Under the pieces are notes generated by a model. The model did not search any database, was not told the DNA's origin, and worked only from the letters and a program-made list of their open reading frames with translations. The position numbers and the translations under genes are program-made. This document shows, one piece after another, positions 36,534-47,138 of a stretch of DNA of 57,418 bases. The stretch lies in assembly GCA_023426375.1 (NCBI GenBank), contig JAFAAV010000091.1:1-57418 (forward strand), read 5' to 3'. The stretch is from Actinomycetes bacterium. GTDB lineage: Bacteria; Actinomycetota; Actinomycetes; Actinomycetales; Micrococcaceae. Every line of letters starts with the position of its first letter. Position 1 is the first letter of the stretch.

Positions 36534-38210
36534 TTACAGGTTTCCGTGCATAATTTCTCCACCGACGATCGTGGCCGTGACCTGCACGTCCTTGATCGTC
36601 TGCGGATCGATGTCATAAATGTCATCGGAGAGCACTACGAAGTCCGCGAGTTTGCCCGCGCTCAAGGTGCCCTTGACGTGATCCTGATGGGAAGCGTAGG
36701 CGCTGCCCACGGTATACGCGTTCACCGCCTGGTCCACCGTGATGCATTCCTCCGGCACGAACTGAGCGCCTGATGCCGTGCGACGGTTGACCATGTCGTG
36801 AATGTTATACAGCGGCGGGTACTCCACCACGGGTGCGTCCGTGGAGGCCGGAGCCACCATGCCGGCGTCGATGAGCGACTTCATGCGGTAGCACAGGCGG
36901 GTGCGCTTCTCGCCCAGTGCCTTGGCCATGCCATCACCGAGCTCGTTGACGAACCGACCCTGGGACACCGGTACCACGCCGAGGGCGGCCGAACGGGCCA
37001 CCTGCTCGTCGCTGGCCACGCCGAAGTGCTCGATGCGGTGACGTGCATCCTCGCGGGGGAACTCCTGCTGCGCCTTCTCGATGATGTCCAACACCACGTC
37101 CACGGCGCCGTCGCCGATGGCGTGGACGGCGAGCTGCCAACCGTTCTTGTGCGCGGCAACCAGGCGGCGTTCCAGCCATTCCTGCGGGAACTGCAAGAAA
37201 CCGACATTCTCCACGCCCTCTTCGGCGTCCGCGGCGTAGCCCTCGGTCATGAATGCTGAGCGGCCGATCAGGGAGCCGTCCGAGAGCACCTTGACGGCGC
37301 CGATCTGGAACCAGTCGTCTCCCATGCCCGAACGAATTCCCAGGTCCAGACCGAAGGGCTGGTCGTCCTCGGGGAACTCGTTGGCCACGTCCTTGCCGCT
37401 GGGATCGATGGGGTGCAGCGTGGTCAGGTACGGCATCACGGTGGCGCGCAAGCGCAACCGGCCCTGGTCCTTGGCCAGCTGATAGGCGGCGATGTCCGTG
37501 AAGGACTGACCGATGTTCGCGGGAGAACCCAGGCCGGGTTCGGTGATGGACGTGATGCCGGCGGCCAGTGCGGCGTCGCACGCGGCCGCGATCTGATCGG
37601 CGACGGCCTCGGTGGTCTTGGGCGGGAGCACTTCCTGAACCAACCCGCGTGCCGTTTCCGAGAGCAGGCCTTGGGCCGCGCCGTCGTCATCGAGCGGGAC
37701 CTCGCCGCCCTCGGGAACCTCGAAGCCCTTGCGTCCGGGGTATCCGGCGAGTTCGAAGGCCTTGGTATTGGCCACGGCCATGTGGCGCGAGTTGTGCCAC
37801 AGCCACACGGGATTGTCGGGAGACACCTCGTCCAGGGCGGCCGCGGTGGGGTGCACGCCGTCCAAGTAGTTCTGGTCGTAGCCCTGGCCCAGAATCCATT
37901 CGCCGGGCTCGGCATCCGCAGCGGCATCGCGCACGGCGCCGATCAAGTCGTCCATTGTGGAAATGGCGGACGGACGCAGATCCAATTGCACCAGGGACTC
38001 ACCCAGGAAGCTCAGGTGGCAATGGGCATCGTTGAAGCCCGGGACGACCGCAGCACCCTTGAGGTCCACCACTCGATCGAAGAGGTCGGTGGGCAGCTCG
38101 TCGTCCAGGCTCACGACCTTCCCCTGGTGGACACCCACGCTGTGCGCGGTGGGGCGCTCAGGATCCTGGGTGTGAATGGTGCCATTGGTGAAGATCACGT
38201 CGAGAGCCAT
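36534..38210 (-). CDS. Amidohydrolase-3 family enzyme (third paralogue)
   Basis: The 558-residue protein shares the YtcJ-type layout of the two copies downstream but is clearly more divergent. It has NDAHCHLSF (metal-binding HxH), KVLSDGSLIGRSAF, VHAIGDGAVD, RIEHFGVA and STDAPVVEYPP. AGAGG lies four bases before the ATG at 38210. It is the first gene of the minus-strand island and is divergent from the amino-acid permease. Its 3' end holds spaced GTAAAT/ATTTAC boxes near 36499-36526 just upstream of the ThDP gene. The substrate is unknown. Confidence 0.82.
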   Translation of the reverse strand: MALDVIFTNGTIHTQDPERPTAHSVGVHQGKVVSLDDELPTDLFDRVVDLKGAAVVPGFNDAHCHLSFLGESLVQLDLRPSAISTMDDLIGAVRDAAADAEPGEWILGQGYDQNYLDGVHPTAAALDEVSPDNPVWLWHNSRHMAVANTKAFELAGYPGRKGFEVPEGGEVPLDDDGAAQGLLSETARGLVQEVLPPKTTEAVADQIAAACDAALAAGITSITEPGLGSPANIGQSFTDIAAYQLAKDQGRLRLRATVMPYLTTLHPIDPSGKDVANEFPEDDQPFGLDLGIRSGMGDDWFQIGAVKVLSDGSLIGRSAFMTEGYAADAEEGVENVGFLQFPQEWLERRLVAAHKNGWQLAVHAIGDGAVDVVLDIIEKAQQEFPREDARHRIEHFGVASDEQVARSAALGVVPVSQGRFVNELGDGMAKALGEKRTRLCYRMKSLIDAGMVAPASTDAPVVEYPPLYNIHDMVNRRTASGAQFVPEECITVDQAVNAYTVGSAYASHQDHVKGTLSAGKLADFVVLSDDIYDIDPQTIKDVQVTATIVGGEIMHGNL

Positions 38211-38550
38211 GAAGCCTCTTACCGTCCTTTTCTCATGCGATCGAAATCGGCAGCCGCCAGCAGCGGAAACCTGACTAACCGTCTCATACCGGCCGCGAGC
38301 GGCGGCCTGGACCGTTCCATCGTCTCTCGCAAGCGGCCATGTGTCACTTGTCTGCCATTTATTGCTCTTGCGGTCCTGAATATGACGCAATGCGACTCAG
38401 TTCACGAAAATGTCCGAAACATTAGTCGTCGGGAGATTTGAGAACTACCCTCAGTGAGCAACTATCGACGGCTCCAGTGGCGGCACTTTCCCGTGAGCGT
38501 TACTGATTACGCGTCAGGTGGGTGCTACACCCCACGAACAGGAGAAAGTC
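38211..38550. promoter_or_regulatory. Divergent promoter region, amidohydrolase and permease
   Basis: No gene is visible in these 340 bases. A palindrome AATGT-CCGAA-ACATT lies at 38409-38423. A TACCCT -10 box at 38446-38451 could start the permease transcript with a leader of about 90 bases. The region is less GC-rich than its flanks and should hold the control sites for both directions. Confidence 0.5.
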
Positions 38551-40038
38551 ATGCCATTCGACCCGAAAGAGCCCGCAACCGGGCCCATGCCAACGTACGA
38601 GGATCGGGGTGACGAGGGGTACAAGAAGTCACTGGGGCACTTCCAGATCCAGATGATCGCCATTGGCGGCGCCATCGGTGTGGGTCTGTTCCTCGGCATC
38701 GGCCAACGCTTGGCCACCGCTGGTCCCGCCCTGGTGCTGTCCTACCTGGTCGTTTCCGTGGTCGTCTACCTGCTCATGCGCGCACTGGGCGAAATGGTGA
38801 TCTACCGACCCACCACGGGCGCGTGGGTGTCCTACGCACGCGAATTCGTCTCCAACCGCTTCGCCTACATGACCGGCTGGATCTACGTGGTGCTGGCCGC
38901 TGTGGCCGGTGTGGGCGAAATCGCCGCGTTGGCCGTATACGTGCAGTTCTGGTGGCCGGAGATCCCCGGGTGGATCCCGTCCCTGGTCGCGGCACTCGTG
39001 ATAGTCGGCTGTAATTTGCTGAGTGTGAAGCTCTACGGCTTCATCGAGACCTGGGCCGCCATGATCAAGGTACTGGCCATCCTGCTGTTCCTGATCGCGG
39101 GCGTCATCCTGGTGGTTGCCGGTGACATCTTCAACGCCCCCACCGTGGCCTCCGTGACCAACCTGTGGTCCGAAGGCTTCGCCACGAGCGGCGTGCTGGC
39201 CCTGGTGGTCGTGATGTCCGGCGTGGTCTTCTCGTTCTCCGCCATCGAGATCGTGGGCGTTTCCGCCGGCGAGGCCAAGGACCCCGAGCGTTCCATGCCG
39301 CGAGCCATCAACTCCGTGGTGCTGCGTATCGCACTCTTCTACATCGGTTCGATCCTGGTGCTGTCCATGCTGCTGCCCACCCAGCAGTACTCCGGTAACG
39401 AATCCCCGTTCGTGACTGCTCTGGGCTCGCTGAACATTCCGGCGCTCGCGGGCATCATGAACTTCGTGGTGCTGACGGCCGCAATCTCCGGTGTGAACGC
39501 GACCCTCTACGCGTGTGTCCGTTTGCTGCGTAACCTCGCCGCCCACGGTCAGGCTCCCCGCGTCACCGCCACGGTGTCCAAGCGCGGTGTGCCCTCCGGT
39601 GCGCTCATCTGCCTGCTCGGCTTCTACCTGCTGGGCATCATTTTGATCTACGCACTGGGTGCGGCTTCCGCTTTCGAGGTCGTGCTGAGCGCGTGCGCCG
39701 TGTTCATCCTGTTCGGTTGGATCTCGATCTTCGTCTCGCACCTGGGTTACCGCCGCAAGGTGGCACGCGGCGAGGCCCGCGCGGTCAACTTCCGGATGCC
39801 CGGCGCCCCGGTCACAAACTACATCTGCTTGGCGTTCCTGATCGCCGTGGCGCTGTACATCATGTTCGACTTCAGCAACCCGCACTGGTACTACAGCTTG
39901 ATCGCGGGTGTGGTCATCGTGGTTGGCACGACCATCGGCTACAGCCTGTCCGAGCGCAACGTGGCCAAGAACGGTCTGCCGGACCTCGGCCCGAGTGCCC
40001 CGCACGAAGAAGAGCCGCTGGATCAGCACCAGCGTTAA
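38551..40038 (+). CDS. Amino-acid permease of the APC superfamily (AAT-like)
   Basis: This 495-residue membrane carrier has about twelve spans. It has the AAT-family start (HFQIQMIAIGGAIGVGLFLG), ALGEMVIYRPTTGAW after the second span and IEIVGVSAGEAKDPERSMPRAI in the central loop. AGGAGAAAG lies just before the ATG at 38551; eleven upstream in-frame codons are leader. It is divergent from the amidohydrolase island and so probably brings in the amino acid handled there. The C-terminal tail is hydrophilic. Confidence 0.88.
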   Translation: MPFDPKEPATGPMPTYEDRGDEGYKKSLGHFQIQMIAIGGAIGVGLFLGIGQRLATAGPALVLSYLVVSVVVYLLMRALGEMVIYRPTTGAWVSYAREFVSNRFAYMTGWIYVVLAAVAGVGEIAALAVYVQFWWPEIPGWIPSLVAALVIVGCNLLSVKLYGFIETWAAMIKVLAILLFLIAGVILVVAGDIFNAPTVASVTNLWSEGFATSGVLALVVVMSGVVFSFSAIEIVGVSAGEAKDPERSMPRAINSVVLRIALFYIGSILVLSMLLPTQQYSGNESPFVTALGSLNIPALAGIMNFVVLTAAISGVNATLYACVRLLRNLAAHGQAPRVTATVSKRGVPSGALICLLGFYLLGIILIYALGAASAFEVVLSACAVFILFGWISIFVSHLGYRRKVARGEARAVNFRMPGAPVTNYICLAFLIAVALYIMFDFSNPHWYYSLIAGVVIVVGTTIGYSLSERNVAKNGLPDLGPSAPHEEEPLDQHQR

Positions 40039-40081
40039 GGTGGAGGCGGATCAATTTTCCGCTTCTGATTTCGGAGGAACC

Positions 40082-40417
40082 ATGGACAACGTGAACAATC
40101 TGCCGTCCGCGTCCGTTGACGACATCCCCCAGGGCGCACCCGTCCTGGACGTCCGCGAGCAGGACGAGTGGGACGCCGGGCATATCGACGGCGCTCAGCA
40201 CCTGCCGCTGTCCCAGCTGGCCGAGCGCACCGGTGAGGTTCCGGTGGACGTGGATGTCTACGTCATCTGCCGTTCGGGCGGTCGCTCGCTGAAGGCCACT
40301 GCCTACCTTGCGCAGTACGGTTTCGATCCCATCAACGTGCTGGGTGGCATGGGCGCGTGGGCCGATGCCGAGAAGCCCATGGTGTCCGAAAGCGGCGAAA
40401 CTCCCCGCGTCCTGTGA
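40082..40417 (+). CDS. Single-domain rhodanese-like protein
   Basis: This 111-residue sulfurtransferase-type protein has the DVREQDEWDAGHIDGAQHLPL segment and the active-site loop CRSGGRS with Cys63, which would carry persulfide sulfur. GGAGG lies six bases before the ATG. It starts 43 bases after the permease and overlaps the prephenate dehydratase start (GTGA), so it is probably translated with both neighbours. Its donor and acceptor are unknown. Confidence 0.88.
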   Translation: MDNVNNLPSASVDDIPQGAPVLDVREQDEWDAGHIDGAQHLPLSQLAERTGEVPVDVDVYVICRSGGRSLKATAYLAQYGFDPINVLGGMGAWADAEKPMVSESGETPRVL

Positions 40418-41418
40418 ACGCGGCAGTTTCCGGCGTGGCCTCGGGTCCCTCTGTGGACTCGGGGCCACGCCCGCGTCGATTCGCTTTTCTGGGTCCGGAG
40501 GGCACCTTCACGGAGGCCGCGCTCATGCAGGTCCCCGGTGCTCGTGAATCCGAACGGATTCCCATGGCATCGGTGCCGTCTGCGCTCGCTGCCGTGCGTG
40601 ACGGTCGTGTGGATGCCGCCGTGGTCCCCATTGAGAATTCGGTCGAGGGCGGTGTGACGGCAACGCTCGACGACGTCGCCTCGGGCGCCGAGCTGCGCAT
40701 TCTCCAGGAGATCCTGGTCCCCATCCAGTTCACTCTGGTGGCCCCGGGGGAGCTGCCACTCGACCAGATCCGGTCCATCTCCACCCACAGCCACGCGTGG
40801 GCGCAGATCCGGGGCTGGGTCGAACAGAACATTCCGGGTGTGGAATATGTAGCGGCGTCCTCCACGGCGGCCTCTGCCGTGGCGTTCTTGGACGGCCACG
40901 GCGGCGTCAGCGCCGAAGGCGTCGGGTACGACGCCGCCGTATGTTCACCGGTGGTCGTCGACCGGCACCCCGAACTCACCGTGTTGGCCGAGAACATCGG
41001 CGACAACAAGAACGCCGTGACACGCTTCATCCTGGTCGCTCGACCGGACACCGCGATGCCCAAACCCACCGGTGCGGACAAGACTTCGCTGGTCATCCCG
41101 CTGTGGCAGGACCGGGCCGGAGCGCTCATGGAGATCCTCGAACAGTTCGCGACCCGCGGGGTGAATCTTTCCCGCATCGAATCCCGGCCCACGGGAAGTC
41201 ACCTGGGAGACTATTTCTTCAGCGTGGACGTTGACGGTCATATTCAGGACGACCGAGTGGCGGACGCGTTGATGGGCGTGCGGCGCATGTGCCCGCGCAC
41301 TCGCTTTCTGGGCTCGTACCCGCGAGCCGATCAGCGCGTCATCGAGGTCGCCAAGCAGCACTCCGATGCCGCATTTATTCAGGCCCGATCCTGGGTCGAT
41401 CACTTGAGAGGACAGTAG
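40414..41418 (+). CDS. pheA: Prephenate dehydratase
   Basis: The enzyme converts prephenate to phenylpyruvate in phenylalanine synthesis. The 334-residue protein has the FLGPEGTFTEAAL N-terminal motif, the VPIENSVEGGV catalytic segment, and a C-terminal ACT domain (GALMEILEQF near 235 and ESRP near 256) that normally binds phenylalanine for feedback inhibition. No chorismate mutase domain is fused. The GTG at 40414 overlaps the rhodanese stop; homologues usually begin near RFAFLGPEG, so about 20 residues precede the domain. The gluconate permease starts five bases later. Confidence 0.92.
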   Translation: MNAAVSGVASGPSVDSGPRPRRFAFLGPEGTFTEAALMQVPGARESERIPMASVPSALAAVRDGRVDAAVVPIENSVEGGVTATLDDVASGAELRILQEILVPIQFTLVAPGELPLDQIRSISTHSHAWAQIRGWVEQNIPGVEYVAASSTAASAVAFLDGHGGVSAEGVGYDAAVCSPVVVDRHPELTVLAENIGDNKNAVTRFILVARPDTAMPKPTGADKTSLVIPLWQDRAGALMEILEQFATRGVNLSRIESRPTGSHLGDYFFSVDVDGHIQDDRVADALMGVRRMCPRTRFLGSYPRADQRVIEVAKQHSDAAFIQARSWVDHLRGQ

Positions 41419-41423
41419 GTCCC

Positions 41424-42818
<1,395 letters not shown>

Positions 42819-42842
42819 CCTCCGCTTTCACCTACGACGACG

Positions 42843-42903
42843 CCGCCGCGTCCCCTTCTCTTCCGGCCCCCGGGCCGGGTGCAAGAAGTGGGGGACGCGG
42901 CGG
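42843..42903. terminator. Large branched hairpin between convergent genes
   Basis: CCGCCGCGTCCCC (42843-42855) pairs with GGGGACGCGGCGG (42891-42903); an inner CCGGCCC/GGGCCGG hairpin (42863-42878) sits inside it. It separates the gluconate permease and the lipid kinase. Confidence 0.8.
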
Positions 42904-43025
42904 TGTCGCTGTCCGTGCGTACTTGTGGTCGACGGTGCAGCCCTGGTTTCCCGCGGGCCGCAACGTGATCGACGGTTCGACCACGGATTTTCGATTCCGT
43001 GGCTCTACCGTCGATCAGAAGGCGT

Positions 43026-44018
43026 TCAGATTTTGTCCGGATCCGCGGCGTCGATGACCGGTGCCTCGGGCTCGTCCAGATCGGCCATGGAAGGCGCCAC
43101 GCGCACGCGCAGCGAGCTGGGGAACACCTCGGACTCGAAGGCCTTGATCTTGCCCAGGGAATCGCCGTCGATCTCGGATTCGGTCGCGTCCCAGAACTCC
43201 ACGCGCACGTGCTTACCGCGGTGGAAGTCGATCACGGGCAGGTCGTGGGTGTGGCGGAAGAGCACTTTGGCGGCCATGCGGGCCCAGCCGAGCATGCTGC
43301 GGGGGCTCATGACCACGAGGTCCAGAACGCCGTCGTCGAGTTTGGCGTCCGGGACCAGGACCATGCCGCCGGTGAGCTCGCCGCAGTTGCAGACCATCAC
43401 GGAACGGGCGCGGGCGGATTCCCATGCGCCGCCGTCCACCTGGAACCGGGCCCAGCCGGGGCGGTTGAAGAGGTGGCGTGCGCCGGCCTCGCCATAGGCG
43501 ACCCAACCGACCATGTCTTTGAGGTCGTCCTTGGTGTCCGCCATGATCTGCGCGTCGAAACCGCCGCCGCCCATGACCAGGAAACGGTTCTCGTCAGTGG
43601 TGCCGTCCTCGCGTTCCACGTTGAAGGACACCGTGTCGATGGACTTCTCGGAACCGAACAGTGCCACGTCCACGCACTGCCGCGGGTCGTCCAGATTCGC
43701 GCCCAGGTTGCGAGCCAGGAGGTTACCGGTACCCAGGGGAACCAACCCCAGAGCGGTGTCGGTGCCGGCCAATGTCTCGGCTACTGCACGGACGGTGCCA
43801 TCGCCACCGGCGGCAATGACCACGTCGGCGTCGTCCGCCACGGCCTGCCGGGCCATGGAGTACCCGGGGTCGTCTTCCTCGGTGAGGTAGAACTCGGGAT
43901 CGGACCAGCCACCCTTGCGGCACGCAAGGATTACGGCGTCGCGGGCTTCATCGGCTTGGAGCTTGATCGGGTTGAGCACCACAGCAACACGCTGCGGCAC
44001 CAGAGAATTGGTGCGCAC
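43026..44018 (-). CDS. Diacylglycerol/lipid kinase-family protein (YegS/DgkB-like)
   Basis: This 330-residue kinase of the DAGK catalytic family probably phosphorylates a lipid alcohol at the membrane surface. The ATP-binding AAGGDGTVRAVAE motif lies in the N-terminal third, with PLGTGNLLARNLG after it and MGGGGFDAQIM in the second half. The GTG start at 44018 follows GAAAGG. It is divergent from serS. It lacks membrane spans, as is usual for the soluble DgkB/YegS type. Confidence 0.87.
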   Translation of the reverse strand: MRTNSLVPQRVAVVLNPIKLQADEARDAVILACRKGGWSDPEFYLTEEDDPGYSMARQAVADDADVVIAAGGDGTVRAVAETLAGTDTALGLVPLGTGNLLARNLGANLDDPRQCVDVALFGSEKSIDTVSFNVEREDGTTDENRFLVMGGGGFDAQIMADTKDDLKDMVGWVAYGEAGARHLFNRPGWARFQVDGGAWESARARSVMVCNCGELTGGMVLVPDAKLDDGVLDLVVMSPRSMLGWARMAAKVLFRHTHDLPVIDFHRGKHVRVEFWDATESEIDGDSLGKIKAFESEVFPSSLRVRVAPSMADLDEPEAPVIDAADPDKI

Positions 44019-44133
44019 GGCAGCCTTTCTCGGTAGGAAGGACAGTCACCTGCTTATTAGGGACAGTCTACGGTCGTCAGCTTGGCGCGAGCCACGTGCG
44101 GCAGTGGGTTCCGCGTCACCCCGCGCCGTTCGC

Positions 44134-44145
44134 TACCCTGGAACG
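44134..44145 (+). promoter_or_regulatory. Leaderless -10 promoter of serS
   Basis: TACCCT at 44134-44139, six bases, then GTG at 44146. It is identical in layout to the DtxR-family promoter. Confidence 0.6.
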
Positions 44146-45450
44146 GTGATCGATATCAATGAGCTGCGTGCCAACCCCGACCTGTTCCGCGCTTCCCAGA
44201 AGGCCCGCGAGGCCGATGAGAGCCTGGTGGATCGAATTCTCGACGCGGACGCCCAGCGCCGCACGGCCATCACCGAGTTCGAGAACCTCCGTGCGGAGCA
44301 GAACGCGTTCGGCAAGAAGGTGGCCAAGGCGCAGGGCGAGGAGAAGCAGGAATTGCTCGCCCAGGTCAAGCAGCTCGCCGCTGATGTGAAGGCCACGCAG
44401 GCCACCGCCGACACCGCTCAGCAGACTCAGCAGGCGCTGCTCGCCCAGCTGCCCAACCTGGTGGAAGAGGGCGTACCGTCCGGCGGCGAGGACGACTTCA
44501 CGGTGCTGCGTACCGAGGGCGTCCCGCGTGATTTCGAGGCCGAGGGATTCGAACCCAAGGACCACCTGGAAATTGCCGAACTACTCGACGGGATCGACAT
44601 GGAGCGCGGTGCCAAGGTCTCGGGATCGCGGTTCTACTTCCTCAAGCGTGACATCGCCCGCCTGGAGAACGCGCTGTTGCTCGCGGCCCAGGACCTGGCC
44701 CTGGACAACGGCTTCATCCCGATGACCACGCCCAACCTGGTGCGCCCGGAAGTCATGAGCGGCACCGGTTTCGACGTGGAACACGATGACGAGATCTACC
44801 GCGTGGAGAAGGACGACCTGTACCTGGTAGGCACCTCCGAGGTGGCGCTGGCCGGCTATCACATGGACGAGATCCTGGACCTTTCGGACGGCCCGCTGCG
44901 TTACGCCGGGTGGTCCTCGTGCTACCGCCGCGAGGCAGGCTCCGGTGGCAAGGACACCCGCGGCATCATTCGAGTGCACCAGTTCAACAAACTGGAAATG
45001 TTCGTCTACTGCACCCAGGACCAAGCCGCAGCCGAACACGAGCGCCTGTTGGCCTGGGAAGAGCAGATGCTGCAGGCGTGCGGCCTGAGCTACCGCGTGA
45101 TCGACACCGCCGCCGGTGATCTCGGAACCTCCGCGGCCCGCAAGTTCGACTGCGAAGCCTGGGTTCCTACGCAGGGTCGCTACCGCGAACTGACCTCCAC
45201 CTCCAACTGCACCACCTACCAGGCACGCCGCCTGAACATCCGTGAGCGGCTGCCGGAAACCACCGGTGCGGACGGAAAGCCCAAGAAGGCGGGCACGCGC
45301 GCCGTCGCCACCCTGAACGGCACTCTGGCGACCACCCGCTGGATCGTGGCGATCCTCGAGACCCATCAGCAGCAGGACGGCTCCGTGGTGATTCCCGAGA
45401 TTCTGCGCCCCTACATGCGCGGTCAAGACGTGATGCTCCCGGTGAACTGA
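44146..45450 (+). CDS. serS: Seryl-tRNA synthetase
   Basis: The enzyme charges tRNA-Ser (and tRNA-Sec where present) with serine. The 434-residue class II synthetase has an N-terminal coiled-coil arm (about residues 25-110, rich in Lys, Glu, Gln and Ala), the motif 2 region SSCYRREAGSGGKDTRG, and the motif 3 region ATLNGTLATTRWIVAILE. The length is normal. The GTG at 44146 is leaderless; the frame extends upstream to 43915 only because stops are rare at this GC content. It is divergent from the lipid kinase. Confidence 0.96.
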   Translation: MIDINELRANPDLFRASQKAREADESLVDRILDADAQRRTAITEFENLRAEQNAFGKKVAKAQGEEKQELLAQVKQLAADVKATQATADTAQQTQQALLAQLPNLVEEGVPSGGEDDFTVLRTEGVPRDFEAEGFEPKDHLEIAELLDGIDMERGAKVSGSRFYFLKRDIARLENALLLAAQDLALDNGFIPMTTPNLVRPEVMSGTGFDVEHDDEIYRVEKDDLYLVGTSEVALAGYHMDEILDLSDGPLRYAGWSSCYRREAGSGGKDTRGIIRVHQFNKLEMFVYCTQDQAAAEHERLLAWEEQMLQACGLSYRVIDTAAGDLGTSAARKFDCEAWVPTQGRYRELTSTSNCTTYQARRLNIRERLPETTGADGKPKKAGTRAVATLNGTLATTRWIVAILETHQQQDGSVVIPEILRPYMRGQDVMLPVN

Positions 45451-45522
45451 GGCACCGGGGAGTTCATGCGCCGGTAACCGTGTGGTCTGCGTCGTGTCAT
45501 CGGCAGCTGGTGGTGTGACACC

Positions 45523-46443
45523 ATGACTGTTATGACTGAAACACAGGCTGGCATCGATGACCGGCAGCAAGAACAACTGAAATCAGCGGCGGACACGCTT
45601 CCCCCCACCAAGGTTCAGCCCGTACGAACGGGTTCGTGGACCAAGGAGGAGGGCGTCAAGTACCTCGTGGCCCTGGATGTCGACGGCACCCTGGTGGACC
45701 ACGACGGCAAGATGTCCCGCGCCGTGAAAGACACCGCTCGTGCGGTGGTCGCAGCGGGTCACCACGTGGTGATCTCGACCGGCCGCTCCATGGGCGCAAC
45801 CCTTCCCGTGATTCGCCAGGTGCACATGGAATCCGGTTTTGCCGTGTGCTCCAACGGTGGCATCACGTTGCGACTCGACCCGGAACTGGAGAACCGCTAC
45901 GAAGTAGTGGATCGGGTCAGCTTCGACCCGTCATCCGCGCTGGAAGCACTGGCCGATAAACTGCCCACCGCAAAATTCGCCCTCGAGGGCGAGGACGGCA
46001 CGTTCTATTCGACCGAGCGTTTCCAGGACTCGTCCTTCGGCATCGAAGCGATCGGCGTGGATCTGAAGACCCTGTCGGAGACTCCCGCGGTCCGACTGGT
46101 GGTATACAGCGCCAATGACACCCCGGAAGAATTCGCCAAGGTCATCGACGAGGCCGGTCTGCACGGAGTGACCTACTCCGTGGGCTGGTCCTCATGGTTG
46201 GACGTGGCCGCCAACGGTGTGTCCAAGGCCAGTGCGCTCGAGCAGATCCGTCGCCAGCTCGGGGTGGACCCGGCTCACACGATCGCCATGGGTGATGGTC
46301 GCAACGACATCGAGATGCTCGACTGGGCAGCCCGCGGTGTGGCCATGGGCCAGGCCCCGGACGAAGTGGCCAAGGTATGCCATGAGGTCACCACCACGGT
46401 CTACGAAGACGGCGCCGCGCGCATCCTGCAGACGCTGCTCTAG
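45523..46443 (+). CDS. Cof-type HAD-superfamily phosphatase
   Basis: The 306-residue HAD hydrolase has motif I in ALDVDGTLVDHDG near residue 50, motif II in ISTGRS, and motif IV in GDGRNDIEML. About 45 residues without motif precede the domain, rich in Gln, Thr and Lys. The ATG at 45523 or the one at 45532 may be used; neither has a clear ribosome site. It follows serS by 72 bases. The same family occurs at 3433-4227; the substrate is unknown. Confidence 0.82.
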   Translation: MTVMTETQAGIDDRQQEQLKSAADTLPPTKVQPVRTGSWTKEEGVKYLVALDVDGTLVDHDGKMSRAVKDTARAVVAAGHHVVISTGRSMGATLPVIRQVHMESGFAVCSNGGITLRLDPELENRYEVVDRVSFDPSSALEALADKLPTAKFALEGEDGTFYSTERFQDSSFGIEAIGVDLKTLSETPAVRLVVYSANDTPEEFAKVIDEAGLHGVTYSVGWSSWLDVAANGVSKASALEQIRRQLGVDPAHTIAMGDGRNDIEMLDWAARGVAMGQAPDEVAKVCHEVTTTVYEDGAARILQTLL

Positions 46444-46501
46444 ATTCGGACACCGCCGCGGGTTGCCGTGCCCAACCGCGTGAATCCGGCGCGCGAACTG
46501 C

Positions 46502-46513
46502 GATACTGAGAAC
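46502..46513 (+). promoter_or_regulatory. Possible leaderless -10 promoter
   Basis: GATACT at 46502-46507, six bases, then GTG at 46514. The first base departs from the TANNNT form. Confidence 0.35.
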
Positions 46514-47134
46514 GTGTTTGTGATGACATTGACTCAGCGAGTGGAGGACAGCTCCCGGCCCAGTACCGAGATGGACCGCGACATCGCGCGTGAGTTGAGT
46601 GATCTGGACACCAGTGCCCCCTTCCAACCCACCGGGCCCGGTGAAGTCCGCGGCCTGACCGAAGACCCTGACGCCGCGGTGAGTGCGGCCATGATCGCGT
46701 TGCGCGAGGACCGTTACGCGGTGGCCATCGGCGTGGGGGAGGTGTTCCTGACCCGCGTGACCGACCCGGAAGGCCGCTTGGCGGTTGCCGCGGACGGTGC
46801 GGGCATGCTCTACGGCCACGAGGCTGCCGCGACCCAGCGTCTGAACGAACGAGTGGCCGTGCGCGTGTGCGCGGCGGACCAACAGTCCGCCGCGGAGGCT
46901 CAGGCGGTGCTCAAGCTCGTGGGGCGTGTCGTGAGCGTGCGCAGCGAGGCAGAGTGGCGGGTGGTCGATCTGCTGACACCCGGTGCGAGGGGGCAACAGA
47001 AAGACGTGGCCGCTCAATTGGGCATCACTCCGCAAGCCGTGTCCAAGGCAGTAGTGCGTTCACTGTGGCACGAGGAATGGGACGCCCGCCCCGCCGCGGC
47101 CACCCTTCTGCAGCGCTGCGCGGAACAGTTCTAG
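46514..47134 (+). CDS. Unrecognised protein with a C-terminal helix-turn-helix
   Basis: I do not recognise this 206-residue protein as a named family. Its last quarter, LTPGARGQQKDVAAQLGITPQ followed by AVSKAVVRS, reads as a HTH, somewhat like the HTH at the end of SatD-type proteins. The middle part is Ala- and Val-rich with the segment EDRYAVAIGVGEVFLT. It has no signal peptide or membrane span. It appears leaderless at a GTG, and its stop lies only four bases from the stop of the convergent next gene, leaving no room for a terminator between them. Confidence 0.6.
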   Translation: MFVMTLTQRVEDSSRPSTEMDRDIARELSDLDTSAPFQPTGPGEVRGLTEDPDAAVSAAMIALREDRYAVAIGVGEVFLTRVTDPEGRLAVAADGAGMLYGHEAAATQRLNERVAVRVCAADQQSAAEAQAVLKLVGRVVSVRSEAEWRVVDLLTPGARGQQKDVAAQLGITPQAVSKAVVRSLWHEEWDARPAAATLLQRCAEQF

Positions 47135-47138
47135 GCGC

